Below are positions 47,408-57,809 of a DNA stretch of 64,000 nt, in pieces. This DNA comes from CAWIJJ01 sp963836425. GTDB lineage: Bacteria; Acidobacteriota; Terriglobia; Bryobacterales; Bryobacteraceae. Under the pieces are notes generated by a model. That model did no database searches. It was not told the origin of the DNA and worked only from the letters and a program-made list of their open reading frames with translations. The stretch spans positions 248,001-312,000 of the forward strand of contig CAWIJJ010000003.1 in NCBI GenBank assembly GCA_963836425.1. Direction: 5' to 3'. Each line of letters begins with the position of its first letter. The stretch's first letter is position 1. Made by a program: the position numbers and the translations under genes.

Positions 47408-50400
47408 TCAGAATGAGAAGCGAAGCCACGCTTGCAGGGTGCGCGCGGATTGATAGCCGCTGGCTACGCCGAACCCCGCATTCTTGGGCTGCGAACGGGT
47501 TGCAATCAGGTTGCCGTTCGTATCGAACGGGAGATTGGAGATGGTCGCGTCGGTCGGGCTCGCCACCGTCATGGTGGTGTTTCGGCCCGTGATGTACGAA
47601 CTGTTCGGTGCGTTGAAGGCGTCGAGCCGGAACTCGAGCCGCCGGGTCTCGCCAATCCGGATCGTGCGCTGCACAGCGAGATCGAGGCTCTGAGTGAAGC
47701 AGCCGCGCAAATAGTCGGCGCCGGACTCGAGTCCGACGCTGCCAACCAGGGGCGGTGCAAAGGCGCCGGTATTGAACTGCCGGTAGATGTCGCTGCCGCA
47801 GCCCGAACCGGGGTCGCCAATGACACGAGTGCGGTAACCATAGTTCGCTGACCCGGTGATGTTCTGATTACCGGCTCCGCTCTGGAAGGACGTACCGATC
47901 GTGTAGGTGCTGGGACTGCTTGCGGTCCAGATGCCGGAAAGCCTCCAGTCATTGGTCACCCACTTGACCAGCTTGGCGGAATTGTTGATGCCCGGGATGT
48001 CCCACACGAAGTTGCCCTTGAGGCGGTGCCGCGTGCCGACGTAATTGCCGAGCAGTGCGTCCGCCTGAGCCTGATCTGGACGTTCGGAAAAGCTGCCGTC
48101 CGGATTGTGCTGCAACCGGGCTCCAGTGCTACCTTTCGTCTGAAGCAGGATGGTGTCGTAGAATCCGAAAGCAAGGCCTTTGGCAAAACGGCGATTGAGC
48201 GCAATTTGCATGGTGTGGGAGGTGTACCAACCGCGAGGCTGCTCCTGGGTGATGCTGCCGAAACCGCGGAAGGCGCGCATGCTGTCCGCCGGTACCGCCG
48301 CACCGCCAGGAACCGAACTGGTGATCGTCGAGTCCTGGTTGGCGGGCAGGAAAGCGGAGCCGTAATCGATGGCGTTGATGTTGACGTCTTCGACCAGATT
48401 ATAGGAGTGTTGGCCGGTGTAGGCCGCATCCAGGAATAGGTTCTGGGGCAGCATCACCTGGACGCCGCCGTTCCAGGTCCAGGTGCTGGGAAGGCCGCTG
48501 TCGAGGGTAAAAACATTGAGCGTGGGAGCGGCTACCGTGGTGAGACCGCTTCCAAGCGATTGGAGTTGAGAGTAACGCAGGGTCACATTGCTGAACGTGG
48601 GCGGGTTCGGGACTTGCGAGAAGACGGAATTGCCGGTGGGACGATCGAAGAAGAGTCCGCCTCCGCCGCGAAGGACGATTCTCTGCTGGCCGGTGAGGTC
48701 GTAAGCAAGTCCGAAACGCGGCGCCGCGGCCAGCGTCGGCCAGTTATAGGTTGTCGTCGGTACGCCATCGCCTGAGACAAACAGGCCGTTGAGGGTGCTC
48801 CCCGAACCCGGCACAAGCGTTCCGATCGCGACCGTAGTGTTAGGCCCAAGCAACGCGCCCGTCCGCGGATCCATGGCCTGGCGATTCGTGCCGAGTACAT
48901 GGCTGGAGCGGCACAACCTGCCCTGTATAGCACCGGCGCGTTGGAGAGTGCCCATTTCTCGGGCAGGAAGTTGACGCCCTGGCCCAGCTTGTCGTACTGC
49001 GGCTGCTGATGGACGAAGCGGACGCCGTAGTCGAGCGTGAGCCTGGCGATTGAGCTTCCAGTTGTCCTGAACGTAACCATTCCGTGTTGTTGTAGACGAA
49101 GTTGCCTTCGACGTACTGCGAGTACTGCGTTGTACGGACTCGAAGATGCCGAGGGCCGCGTTCGCGAAGCCGAAGCTGCGCGTCCAGCGGGTTGTCTGGT
49201 GTCGTTCTGCAGAAGTTGATGCTACACGCCGAACGCGCTGTTGCTGCTGCTGGGCCTTGTAGCTGTGCGTGTTGTAGAACCCGGCCTTGATCGTGTGGCG
49301 GCCCGCGACCTTCGTGAGGCTGATCGAGATGTCGTGTGGTCGAGTTGATGTTGAGCCACCCCGGGAACGGAATGTTCGGCGGCGCGTTGGCGACGCGGCT
49401 GCCCCAGGAGAAGTTCGGCGTCACGCAGAATCTGGCGCGTACCGTCCCAGAATGGGCGGCTGCCAGCTTCGTTCAGCACGCGGTAGGCGTAGTAGCTCCG
49501 GATCGATCACCTTCGCGTTCGGGAACAGACGAACGGCAGGTCGCCGAGACCCGCGGTCGAACAGGTTCGACGACGGCGTTCATCGGCAGTGCCGCTTGTC
49601 GCAGAAAGTCGGCGACCGGTGGCCGCCTGGGCCATGCGCGCACCCGGCCAGTTCGTTCTGGCTGTGGCCGAAGGTCGCCTCGAGAAACGTCGTCGGACTG
49701 ATGCGTGTAGTTTACGTGGTACGCCGTCAGTGCTGAACCAGGGGCTTCTACATCGCTGGGAATCGTTGAAGCCTGGAATGGCTGCCGTTGAACGCTTTTG
49801 GCTGCGCTGGCCCCACGGACCCAATTTGAAGGTAGCCCGCAGCGTCTGGTCCAGGGCTGATAGTCGACGCTGAACGGCCGGCTGCTGCGACATCATCGCT
49901 TGTTCGGTTGGCGAGTCCTCTGATAATTGTAGGACGGCGCCGGGACATGTCGATAGTTCGGCATCGGGTACAAGCTCAGGATCGTTCAGACCCGTTGTCG
50001 TACAGCCGGCCAGCCGGGATCCTTCCGAGCACGCCGCCGTCCTTGAAGCAGCGCTGTCTGGTTGGAAGCCGAGCAGGTTCCGCGTAATCAGCGGATCCTT
50101 GATGTACGGAAACGGATTGCCGTTGTTGTCGGTTGTCTTCGAGAAGTCGCCCTGCGCGCTCGAGCGCCGTCGGCAAGCGGTACCGTACAGTGTTGCCGCC
50201 CGTTGTGCGCGGGTCGAACTCCTGGCTGTAGAAGAAGAACAGCTTGTTGTTGCCGCCCGGCTTTCCGATCGGCCCGCCGATCGGAGTATCCCAAGTCTCT
50301 CTCTTTAAACGAGGTACGACTGTCGCCATTCAGTTTGGCGCTCTTGTTCCAGGCATTCCAGTTCGACCTGCGCATGATCAGAAACGCCGAGCCGTGGAAA

Positions 50401-51158
50401 GTGTTCGTGCCGCTCTTCGTGACGGAGCTGATTTGCAACCCGCTGGAGCGGCCATACTCGGCCTGGTAATTGGAGACCAGGATCTTTACCTCTTCAACCG
50501 ACTCCGTGTTCACCGAAACGATGGTGCCATTGTTGCCGGTATCCATAGTGGATACGCCATCCATCATGACGTTGGTATCGCTACCGCCCGAGTTGGCGCG
50601 GTCGCCGATACGGCTGGTGCCGTCAACGCCCGGCGTCAGCGAAGCCAACGAGGTGAAACTTCGATTTGAGATCGGCAGGTTTTTCACTTCGGTCGTGGTG
50701 ATGGTAAACGACCGTTCCGCGCTTTGCGTTTGCAGGAGCGCAGTTTCGGCAGTGACCGTGACGGACTCGGTGACCGCTCCGACTTCGATTGTAAGCGCAC
50801 CCAGACCGGTGCGGTCACCCGGGCTGACGGCAATGCCGGTACGCCGGAGTGTCTTGAAGCCCTTGTGAGCAATCTCCAGAGTGTAGGTATCCGGCGGCAC
50901 GTTGGGAAACACGAAATCCCCGCCGGCTGAGGAGACGGCAGCCGGAAGCCGCGTGCCGCGATTTTCACTGATCAAACTAATGATCACACCTGGTACTGCG
51001 GCTGCCTGCGAGTCCTGAACAGTCCCGAAGAGCGTGCCCGTGGTAAGCTGCGCCGCAGCGTTTGGGATCAACATCCCGAACGCGAGCGAAATGGCAATCA
51101 CTGTCAAGCCGGTATGCTGCCAATGAGTTGCCGACGATCTAAGCGAAGAATCACCCAT
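47408..51158 (-). pseudogene. Oar/TonB-dependent-receptor-like outer-membrane protein, disrupted by many frameshifts
   Basis: One long minus-strand gene (start ATG 51158). The first 290 codons read well: signal peptide (IAISLAFGMLIPNAAA), carboxypeptidase-regulatory domain (GTVQDSQAAAVPGVIISL), plug domain (NLPISNRSFTSLASLTPGVDG, NVMMDGVSTMDTGNNGT, EVKILVSNYQAEYGRSSG). The last 515 codons (48955-47408) also read well as a beta-barrel, ending in Trp-Leu-Arg-Phe-Ser-Phe with the terminal Phe of outer-membrane proteins. Between about 48840 and 50330 the frame changes repeatedly while the expected sequence (GGPIGKPGGNNKLFFFYSQEFD, RLYDNG, PMPNY-like) continues in other frames. Either a fresh pseudogene or a stretch of poor sequence. 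Confidence 0.75.
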
Positions 51159-51473
51159 TTCCCACCTGTCCTTCTCTGCTTAAGTCTGATGCCGTGAGTT
51201 GCTGGTTATTGAAGAACCTTGAGTTACGGACATCTGCTCCGTTTAACAAACCTGGGGTCCATGGAACCGGCGGTCGCTGATTGGAATGGATCAGTAGAAG
51301 AAACTTGCGGTGAGGCACAAGACACCTTCATCCACCGCCAATCAACGGCTTTCGTCCTCCAGAACCTCTGCAAGTTTGCCGCGCAGGCGATCAGATAGCT
51401 TTTGGACGAACGCCAAATGCCTCCGGCTCAAGACACCCCTGACTTGACCGGCTGACCCACCATTGCTAGAAGG

Positions 51474-51502
51474 AGCATAAGTGAGATTTTTCTAAAATGC
51501 AA
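51474..51502 (-). promoter_or_regulatory. Candidate sigma-70-type promoter for the Oar-like receptor gene
   Basis: On the minus strand TTGCAT, a 17-base spacer and TATGCT. Four of six match in each hexamer, with optimal spacing, in an AT-rich patch. Transcription would start near 51467, giving a leader of about 310 bases. Confidence 0.35.
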
Positions 51503-51614
51503 TCGATTTCAAGGCTTCAGGTCGAAAGATCCGGTCGTTTCGAATGGCAGCAGGGACGGTGACCGGGCCGGCCCTCACGAAGGGCAACTCCCAAACGGCC
51601 GGCACGCGTTGTCA

Positions 51615-51639
51615 CGTCGAGGCGAATCCTCGTTACAAT
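51615..51639 (+). promoter_or_regulatory. Candidate promoter for rsmI, possibly leaderless
   Basis: A TACAAT hexamer at 51634-51639 (5 of 6) ends 7 bases before ATG 51647, so transcription would begin at or next to the start codon. A TTGTCA about 19 bases upstream could be the -35. No Shine-Dalgarno is visible before the ATG. Confidence 0.35.
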
Positions 51640-51646
51640 CTTTGGC

Positions 51647-52471
51647 ATGTCCGGCCGGCTCTTTCTGGTGGCGACACCGATCGGGAATCTCGAAGACATC
51701 ACCTATCGCGCGGTGCGCGTGCTGCGGGAGGCGGACCGGATTGCGTGCGAAGACACGCGGCAGACGCGCAAGCTGCTGGAGCACTACGGCATCGAACGTC
51801 CGACCGTGAGCTACCACGAACACAACGAGGTGGAACGCAGCGGGGAACTGGCGGTGCTGATGGAAGCGGGGGAGCGGATCGCGCTGGTTTCGGATGCGGG
51901 CATGCCCCTGGTTTCGGACCCGGGCTACCGGCTGGTGCGGGCGGCCATCGAGCGCGGCATTCCGGTGGAACCGGTGCCGGGACCCTCGGCCGTGCTGGCG
52001 GCGATAGCGGGATCCGGGCTGCCGAACGACTCGTTTCATTTCGGCGGCTTCCTGCCGTCGAAACCCGGGCAAAGGCTGAAGGCGCTGGAAGCGCTGGCGG
52101 GGGAGCGCGCCACGCTGGTTTTTTATGAAGCGCCGCACCGGATTGTAGAGGCGCTGGAGGCGGTGGAGCAGGCGCTCGGGCCGCGGCCGGTGGTGGTGGC
52201 GCGCGAGCTTACCAAGATCCACGAAGAGTTCCTGCGCGGCGAGGCGGCGGAGGTACGCGCCATTCTGGCGGCCCGCGAGACAGTGAAGGGCGAGATCACG
52301 CTGCTGATCGGGAGAGCGACGTCGCCGGTGAACGACGGCACGCCGGTAGAGGACGCGGTGGAAGCGCTGATGCACAACGGCACTCCGCGGATGGATGCCA
52401 TCAAGCAGGTGGCGCGGCAGCGCGGGTTATCGAAACGGGAAGTCTATGACCAGTTATTGCGCGACAAGTAG
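51647..52471 (+). CDS. rsmI: 16S rRNA (cytidine(1402)-2'-O)-methyltransferase
   Basis: 274 residues. Family sequence throughout: LFLVATPIGNLEDITYRAV at the start, IACEDTRQTRKLLEHYGI, SYHEHNE, ALVSDAGMPLVSDPGYRLV, EPVPGPSAVLAAIAGSGLP, FHFGGFLPSK and VFYEAPHRIVEAL. It methylates the 2'-OH of C1402 in the 16S rRNA decoding centre. No mraW or other rRNA gene adjacent. Its 3' end overlaps the following serine hydrolase gene by 26 bases. Confidence 0.96.
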   Translation: MSGRLFLVATPIGNLEDITYRAVRVLREADRIACEDTRQTRKLLEHYGIERPTVSYHEHNEVERSGELAVLMEAGERIALVSDAGMPLVSDPGYRLVRAAIERGIPVEPVPGPSAVLAAIAGSGLPNDSFHFGGFLPSKPGQRLKALEALAGERATLVFYEAPHRIVEALEAVEQALGPRPVVVARELTKIHEEFLRGEAAEVRAILAARETVKGEITLLIGRATSPVNDGTPVEDAVEALMHNGTPRMDAIKQVARQRGLSKREVYDQLLRDK

Positions 52472-54011
52472 CGGACGTTTGTTGGGCGTGTTGCTGCTCG
52501 CGGCGGCGTCGGCGGCAGCACAGGATTACGTGGACGCCGCCGTGGAGCGGGCCCGCCAGGCGTTCGAAGTGCCGGGGATGGCGGTTGCCATCGTGAAGGA
52601 CGGCAAGGTGGTTGTGTCCAAGGGTTACGGAGTGCGCAAACTGGGCGAGGCGGCTCCGGTCACGGCGCAATCGCTATTCCGCATTGCATCCAATACCAAG
52701 GCGTTTACGACGGCCGCGCTGGCGATGCTGGTGGACGAGGGAAAAATCGCCTGGGACGACCGGGTGGTCGACCGGCTGCCCGGGTTCCAGATGTACGACC
52801 CCTATGTGACGCGGGAGATGACGATCCGCGACCTGCTGGTACACCGCAGCGGCCTGGGCCTGGGAGCAGGCGATCTGATGTTCTGGCCGTCCACCGACTT
52901 CACGCGCGACGAGATCATCCGGCGCATCCGCTACCTGCGTCCGGCGAGCAGCTTCCGCAGCCGGTATGCGTACGACAACCTTCTTTACCTGGTGGCCGGA
53001 CAGATCGTGGCGCTCGAGAGCGGCAAGAGCTGGGAGGATTTCGTGCGGGAGCGGATCTTCGAGCCGCTGGGAATGACGCACAGTTACACGAACACGGCCG
53101 CGCTGGTAAGGGGCGCCGACGTGGCCGCGCCGCACTCCCGGGCGGACGGCAAACTGGTGGCCATCGAGCAGACGGACCACGACAACAATGCGCCGGCGGG
53201 CTCCATCAACTCGTGCGTGGAAGACCTGGCGAAATGGATGAACCTCCAACTCCAGGGCGGCGGCAAGCTGTTCAGTTCAAAGCAGGCGAGAGAGATGTGG
53301 TCGGGGCAGACAATTCTGCCGATCGGCGCACTGCCGGCGGGCGCTCCGGCGGCGATGGCGGCGGTGCAGCCTCAATTTGCGCAATATGGCCTGGGGTGGG
53401 CGCTGCGCGATTATCGCGGGCACAAGATGGTCTACCACACCGGCGTCCTGGCCGGGTACGTTTCGCGTACCACGCTGATTCCAGACCTGAATCTGGGCGT
53501 GGTGGTGCTGACCAACCAGGAGGAACCGGGCGCGCACAATGCGGTGGCTTACACGGTGCTGGACCATTACATGGGCGCTGCGGCGGTGGATTGGGTGGGC
53601 GCGTTCCGGGAGATGCGGCGAATCGAAACGGAGAAAGGCGAGGCGGAGGTGAAGGCGGCGGCCTCGGCCCGTGTGCCGGACACGCGACCCTCGCTGCCGA
53701 TTGCGAAGTACGCCGGGACGTACCGCGATGCCTGGTACGGGGACGTGGCTGTAGCTGAGCGTGCCGGCAAGCTGACTATCTCGTTCACCCATTCGAAACA
53801 GCTCGCCGGCGAGCTGGAACACTGGCAGTATGACACTTTTGTAGCGCGGTGGCGGGACCGGACGCTCCAGGCGGACGCGTTCGTCACGTTTTCGCTCGGC
53901 GCCGACGGGAAGATCGAAAGGGTCGGGATGAAGCCGGTTTCGCCGCTGACCGACTTCAGCTTCGACTTTCAGGACCTGGACCTGCGGCCGGTGGTTCAGG
54001 CGGGGCGATAG
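52446..54011 (+). CDS. Secreted class C beta-lactamase-fold serine hydrolase
   Basis: 521 residues from ATG 52446, inside the end of rsmI; a signal peptide (LLGVLLLAAASAAAQ) supports this start. SxxK in RIASNTKAFT (Ser, Lys about residues 79-82), YxN in SRYAYDNLLYL, and HTGVLAGYVS as the third (KTG-like) element. The C-terminal 130 residues form a separate DUF3471-type domain (YAGTYRDAWYGDVAVAERAGKL). Similar enzymes are esterases, D-aminopeptidases or penicillin-binding-type; antibiotic resistance is not implied. Coupled to rsmI by overlap. Confidence 0.9.
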   Translation: MTSYCATSSGRLLGVLLLAAASAAAQDYVDAAVERARQAFEVPGMAVAIVKDGKVVVSKGYGVRKLGEAAPVTAQSLFRIASNTKAFTTAALAMLVDEGKIAWDDRVVDRLPGFQMYDPYVTREMTIRDLLVHRSGLGLGAGDLMFWPSTDFTRDEIIRRIRYLRPASSFRSRYAYDNLLYLVAGQIVALESGKSWEDFVRERIFEPLGMTHSYTNTAALVRGADVAAPHSRADGKLVAIEQTDHDNNAPAGSINSCVEDLAKWMNLQLQGGGKLFSSKQAREMWSGQTILPIGALPAGAPAAMAAVQPQFAQYGLGWALRDYRGHKMVYHTGVLAGYVSRTTLIPDLNLGVVVLTNQEEPGAHNAVAYTVLDHYMGAAAVDWVGAFREMRRIETEKGEAEVKAAASARVPDTRPSLPIAKYAGTYRDAWYGDVAVAERAGKLTISFTHSKQLAGELEHWQYDTFVARWRDRTLQADAFVTFSLGADGKIERVGMKPVSPLTDFSFDFQDLDLRPVVQAGR

Positions 54012-54140
54012 GAAAGTTAACCGTGTGTCGAGTAAGTGGACAGTAAGTGCCTGGAGTGTGCGAATCCGGCACAGGCGCGGCGGGCCGGACACGGCCAAGG
54101 CAACAAGATAGGCCGCGTAAATGGCTTACTTTCTCTGGAC

Positions 54141-54168
54141 TTGACATTTTTTACAAAAAGCCCCTAAA
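54141..54168 (+). promoter_or_regulatory. Candidate promoter for the three-adaptor operon
   Basis: A perfect TTGACA at 54141-54146 in an otherwise GC-rich gap, followed after 16-17 bases by a weak -10 (cctaaa/ctaaac). It lies about 75 bases upstream of the first adaptor gene. Confidence 0.35.
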
Positions 54169-54220
54169 CGTGCAAACACCTGGCCGGTTTTCGACGTCAT
54201 AACATCGAGGCAAAAACTTA

Positions 54221-55276
54221 ATGGGCCGCACCGCGCTCGGGCTCCTTGTTGCGTCACTTCTGTGCCTGGCTGGAGCATGTAGCCGGCCACTCCCCACGAC
54301 CACCGAGGCCGCCGCACCGCCGGAGAAGGCCGGCGGGCCCGCCACCCGGAAGGAAATTCGGATAACGGGTCTGATTCGGGCCGTGCATTCCGTGAAACTT
54401 GTGGTGCCGCAGATCCAGGGCCAGTTTTCCATGATGACTTTGACCCGCTTGATCCCCAACGGGTCGAAGGTCAAGGAAGGGGACGTGATCGCCACTTTCG
54501 ATCCGACCCAGCAAATGGACGCCGCCCGGGAGGCTCAGGCGAAGTATGAAGACCTGGGGCACCAGGCGGAACAGAAAGCGGCCGAGAACCGGGCCAACAC
54601 CGAAAAACGGCTGGTGGACATGAAGCAGGCCGAGGGCGACCTGGCGAAAGCGGAGCTGGAGTTGCAGAAGCGCGAGGTACTCAGCGATATCGACAAACAG
54701 CAGGCGGAGGCGAAGGCGGAAGGGGCGCGGTTGCGCGTGGCCAGCCTCAAGAAGTCGATGGGCGCCCGCGAGCGGGGGGAGGCGGCAGCGCTGCGAATTC
54801 TGGAGTTGCAGCGCGACCGGCAAAAGATCGCCATGGACAGGGCGCGGGACAACCTGCAGAGGCTCGAACTCAAGACGCCGCTGGCAGGGATGGTGGTGCA
54901 CGAACTGACGCGCCGGGCAAATACGATGGGGCACGCGCAGGAAGGCGACCAGATGTACCGCGGGTACCCGCTGGTAAGCATTTTCGACCCCTCCGAGATG
55001 GAGGTCTCCTGCGCGATTAATGAACCGGACATTCTGTCTATGCTGAAGGGACGGACGGCGGCGGTCTACCTGGATGCGTATCCGGAACTGGAACTACCGG
55101 CGCAATTCGTAAGCGCCAGCCCGGTGGCATCCTCTCCCCTGGACACGCCGATCAAGACGTTCGTGGCGACGTTCCGGATCGGGAAATCGGACCCGCACCT
55201 GCTGCCGGATCTTTCGGCGGCGGTGGTGATCGTGCTGCACGAGGAAGCGGGCGCAGCGGCGGGAGGCACGAAATGA
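54221..55276 (+). CDS. HlyD/AcrA-type membrane-fusion lipoprotein (adaptor 1)
   Basis: 351 residues with a lipobox (LLCLAGAC, Cys about residue 23). Lipoyl/barrel-sandwich half-motif near 55-95 (SVKLVVPQIQGQFSMMTL, GSKVKEGDVIATFDPT), a helical hairpin about 100-215 (AREAQAKYEDLGHQAEQKA through LQRDRQKIAMDRARDNLQRLELK), the second lipoyl half (TPLAGMVVHE) and a beta-barrel region to 340. It links an inner-membrane pump to an outer-membrane exit. First of four overlapping genes; its stop overlaps the next start (ATGA). Confidence 0.9.
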   Translation: MGRTALGLLVASLLCLAGACSRPLPTTTEAAAPPEKAGGPATRKEIRITGLIRAVHSVKLVVPQIQGQFSMMTLTRLIPNGSKVKEGDVIATFDPTQQMDAAREAQAKYEDLGHQAEQKAAENRANTEKRLVDMKQAEGDLAKAELELQKREVLSDIDKQQAEAKAEGARLRVASLKKSMGARERGEAAALRILELQRDRQKIAMDRARDNLQRLELKTPLAGMVVHELTRRANTMGHAQEGDQMYRGYPLVSIFDPSEMEVSCAINEPDILSMLKGRTAAVYLDAYPELELPAQFVSASPVASSPLDTPIKTFVATFRIGKSDPHLLPDLSAAVVIVLHEEAGAAAGGTK

Positions 55277-56526
55277 GCGGCCGGATGCGGAGCGTCCGCC
55301 GGTGGTTGTTTCGCGTGCTGCTGCTGGCAGTCCTGGCGGCGGGGGGCATGGGGTTCTACCGCTATCGCAAAGTACAGGCGCGCACGGTCTTCCCGAACGC
55401 GCCGGTACGCAAGGGCGAATTCCAGGTGCTCATCCGGTGCCGCGGATCGCTGGTAGCGGATCTGTCTTCGGGCATTTACACGCCGGTGGTTCCGAACCTG
55501 AGGATCGGCTGGCTGGCGCAGGCGGGCGAATTCGTCAAAGCCGGCGACGTGATCGTGAAATTCGATTCGAGCACGGCGCAGCAGCAATTGATGCAAAAGC
55601 AGGCCCAGTTACGGCAGTCGGAGGCCACGCTGGACCAGGCGGTGGCGCAAGCGAGCATTACGGCGGAGCAGGACCAGACGGAACTGGCGGACGCGAAATT
55701 CTCGGTGGAGCGGGCGCGGGTGCAGGCGGGCCTCGCGGCCATCAAAAGCCGGATTGAAGGCGAGCAGAGCAAGGTGGACCTGGGCATCGCCGAGCAGCGG
55801 CTGAAGGTACAGGAGGCCACGGTAGCGCTGCACGAAGCCTCCAGCAAGTCGCGCATGGCCTCGCTCACGCGGCAGCGCGACCAGGTGAAGGCGGACGTGG
55901 AGATCACGCAGGCGCGCATCGCGCAGATGGAGTTGAAAGCGCCGTCGAGCGGGCTGCTGATGTTCAACCTCAATTATTCGGGTGTGCTGACGACGGCCGA
56001 GGCACGGCCGTTCAAAGTGGGGGACAACGTGGGTTCCGGCATGGTCCTGGGCCAGATTCCGAACCTGGATACGCTGGAATTGGACGCCAAGCTGGAGGAG
56101 GCCGACCGCGGGCACATCGCGCTGGACCAGGACGTGATCGTGCGGCTGGACGCACTGCCGGAGCTGAGCATTGCAGCGCGCATCAGCCACGTTTCGGCTC
56201 TGGCGGAGTTGAGCCTGGAGTACCCGTACAACCGGAGTTTCCGCGCCGCTGCCAGGATCATGAAAAAGGACAGCCGGCTGCGCCCGGATATGATCGGCGG
56301 AATGGACATCATCGTGAACCGCATTCCGGATGCGCTGAGCATTCCCTCGAAGGCGCTGTTCAAAAGAGCGGGTAAACCTATCGTCTACGTGGCGGAAAAC
56401 GGCGGGTACCGGGCGGCGGAGGTGGAAGTGCTGGCACGCAATCCGGACGAGGTTGCGGTTAAGGGCATCGCGGCCGGATCCACGGTGGCGCTGGTGGACG
56501 TGGACAAGGAGGGCCAGAAGAAATGA
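55273..56526 (+). CDS. HlyD-type membrane-fusion protein (adaptor 2)
   Basis: 417 residues. N-terminal membrane helix (about 12-30, LLAVLAAGGMGFYRY region), lipoyl half near 80-100 (AGEFVKAGDVIVKFDSSTAQQQ), a longer helical hairpin about 100-215 and second lipoyl half LKAPSSGLLMFN, then beta-barrel (LDAKLEEADRGHIALDQDVIVRLDALPEL) and a C-terminal membrane-proximal domain. It is paralogous to the third adaptor (both have E.DRGH...). Starts within the stop of adaptor 1, ends within the start of adaptor 3. Confidence 0.9.
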   Translation: MSGRMRSVRRWLFRVLLLAVLAAGGMGFYRYRKVQARTVFPNAPVRKGEFQVLIRCRGSLVADLSSGIYTPVVPNLRIGWLAQAGEFVKAGDVIVKFDSSTAQQQLMQKQAQLRQSEATLDQAVAQASITAEQDQTELADAKFSVERARVQAGLAAIKSRIEGEQSKVDLGIAEQRLKVQEATVALHEASSKSRMASLTRQRDQVKADVEITQARIAQMELKAPSSGLLMFNLNYSGVLTTAEARPFKVGDNVGSGMVLGQIPNLDTLELDAKLEEADRGHIALDQDVIVRLDALPELSIAARISHVSALAELSLEYPYNRSFRAAARIMKKDSRLRPDMIGGMDIIVNRIPDALSIPSKALFKRAGKPIVYVAENGGYRAAEVEVLARNPDEVAVKGIAAGSTVALVDVDKEGQKK

Positions 56527-57809
56527 AGGCGCGGGTATTGATTCTTCCCATTCTGGTTCTGGCGGTGCTCGGCGGGCTGGGCTGGGGCGCGTTCCGGGTA
56601 ATCCGGACAGCCGCGGCCTCGCCGGAAAACGACGTGCCGACGACGAAAGTGAAACGCGGTCCGGTGGCCATCACGGTGACGGCGCGCGGCGAGTTGCAGG
56701 GTGGAAATCCGGAGATGCTTACGGCGCCGATGGTGGGCAGCGACAGCCTGACGGTGACCGACCTGCGCTCGACCGGCGACGTGGTTCAGCCGGGCGACGT
56801 GGTGGTCCAGTTCGACACTACGCAACAGGAGTACAACCTGAAGGAGGCCGAAGCGGACCTGGCAGAAGCGCAGCAGCGCGTGATCCAGGCGGAGGCGGAC
56901 AACCTGGCCACCGACGAAGAGACGCGCAACGCGGTGGAGGCGGCCAAGACGCAGGTGAAGGTGGCGCAGATCGAGACCCGCCGCAATCCCTTCATCGCGG
57001 CGATGAAGGCGCGGGACAACGAGATCGCGCTCGAGGCGGCGCAGAACCGTCTCAGGCAGGCCGAGCAGGACCTGGCGCATCGCAAAACCAGCGGCGCGGC
57101 GGCGCTGGCGATTCAGAAGGCCGCCGAGAGCCGCGCCCGCATGATGTCCACGATGGCGCAGAAGAACATCGAGAACATGACGCTCAAGGCCAAGACCGGC
57201 GGCTACGTGAGCCTGCTGCCGAACATGTCGAACCTGTTCTTTTTGACATCGGGGATGACATTGCCGCCGGTGCAGCTCGGGGATACGGTCCGGCCCGGCA
57301 TGAACCTGGCGCAGATTCCGGACATGGATCAGTGGGAAGTGAGCGCGAAGATCGCGGAGGTGGACCGCGGCCACCTGGCTCCGGGGCTGCCGGTGACGGT
57401 GGCGGTGGTAGCGCTGGCTGGGAAGTCGTTTCCGGCGCACGTGACGAACCTGGGGAACACCGTGGGGCAGCCGTGGGACCGCCGTTTCGACTGCCGCATG
57501 AAACTGGACAAGGCCGGGCCGGAACTGCGGCCGGGCATGAGCTCCAAGCTGGTGATTACGGCGGAGAGGCTGGACAACGTGCTGTGGGTGCCCTCGCAGG
57601 CCCTGTTCGAGCGCGACGGGCGTTCCTACGTTTACCTGAGCACACCGCAGGGATTCACACCGCAGGACGTGACGCTGGTGAAACGCAGCGAGAGCCAGGT
57701 AGTGCTGGAGGGGCTGCGGGAAGGGGATGTGGTGGCCCTGTCGAATCCGAGCGAGCAGAGCAAACCGGCGGCCGAAAAACAGAGCGCGATGAAGGCGATA
57801 AGCAAATGA
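56523..57809 (+). CDS. HlyD-type membrane-fusion protein (adaptor 3)
   Basis: 428 residues. N-terminal membrane helix (VLILPILVLAVLGGLGWGAF), first lipoyl half (LRSTGDVVQPGDVVVQFDTTQQE), helical hairpin of about 120 residues, second half (LKAKTGGYVSLLPNMSNLF), barrel (AKIAEVDRGHLAPGLPVTVAVVAL) and C-terminal domain with NVLWVPSQALFERDGRSYVYL. Closest in plan to MacA-like proteins that work with MacB-type permeases. Overlaps both neighbours by 4 bases (ATGA). Confidence 0.9.
   Translation: MKARVLILPILVLAVLGGLGWGAFRVIRTAAASPENDVPTTKVKRGPVAITVTARGELQGGNPEMLTAPMVGSDSLTVTDLRSTGDVVQPGDVVVQFDTTQQEYNLKEAEADLAEAQQRVIQAEADNLATDEETRNAVEAAKTQVKVAQIETRRNPFIAAMKARDNEIALEAAQNRLRQAEQDLAHRKTSGAAALAIQKAAESRARMMSTMAQKNIENMTLKAKTGGYVSLLPNMSNLFFLTSGMTLPPVQLGDTVRPGMNLAQIPDMDQWEVSAKIAEVDRGHLAPGLPVTVAVVALAGKSFPAHVTNLGNTVGQPWDRRFDCRMKLDKAGPELRPGMSSKLVITAERLDNVLWVPSQALFERDGRSYVYLSTPQGFTPQDVTLVKRSESQVVLEGLREGDVVALSNPSEQSKPAAEKQSAMKAISK

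Larger units (their letters stand above)
51159..51646. other. Intergenic region between the Oar-like receptor and rsmI
   Basis: 488 bases between divergent genes. It contains candidate promoters for both (see separate entries) and an AT-rich patch around 51474-51502. On the receptor side a 5' leader of roughly 300 bases would result. I see no small gene, riboswitch or repeat in it. Confidence 0.5.

Noticed and set aside
49037..49900. Several short plus-strand frames across the receptor gene
   Set aside because: They are shadows of the frameshifted receptor; the receptor sequence can be followed on the minus strand through the same bases.
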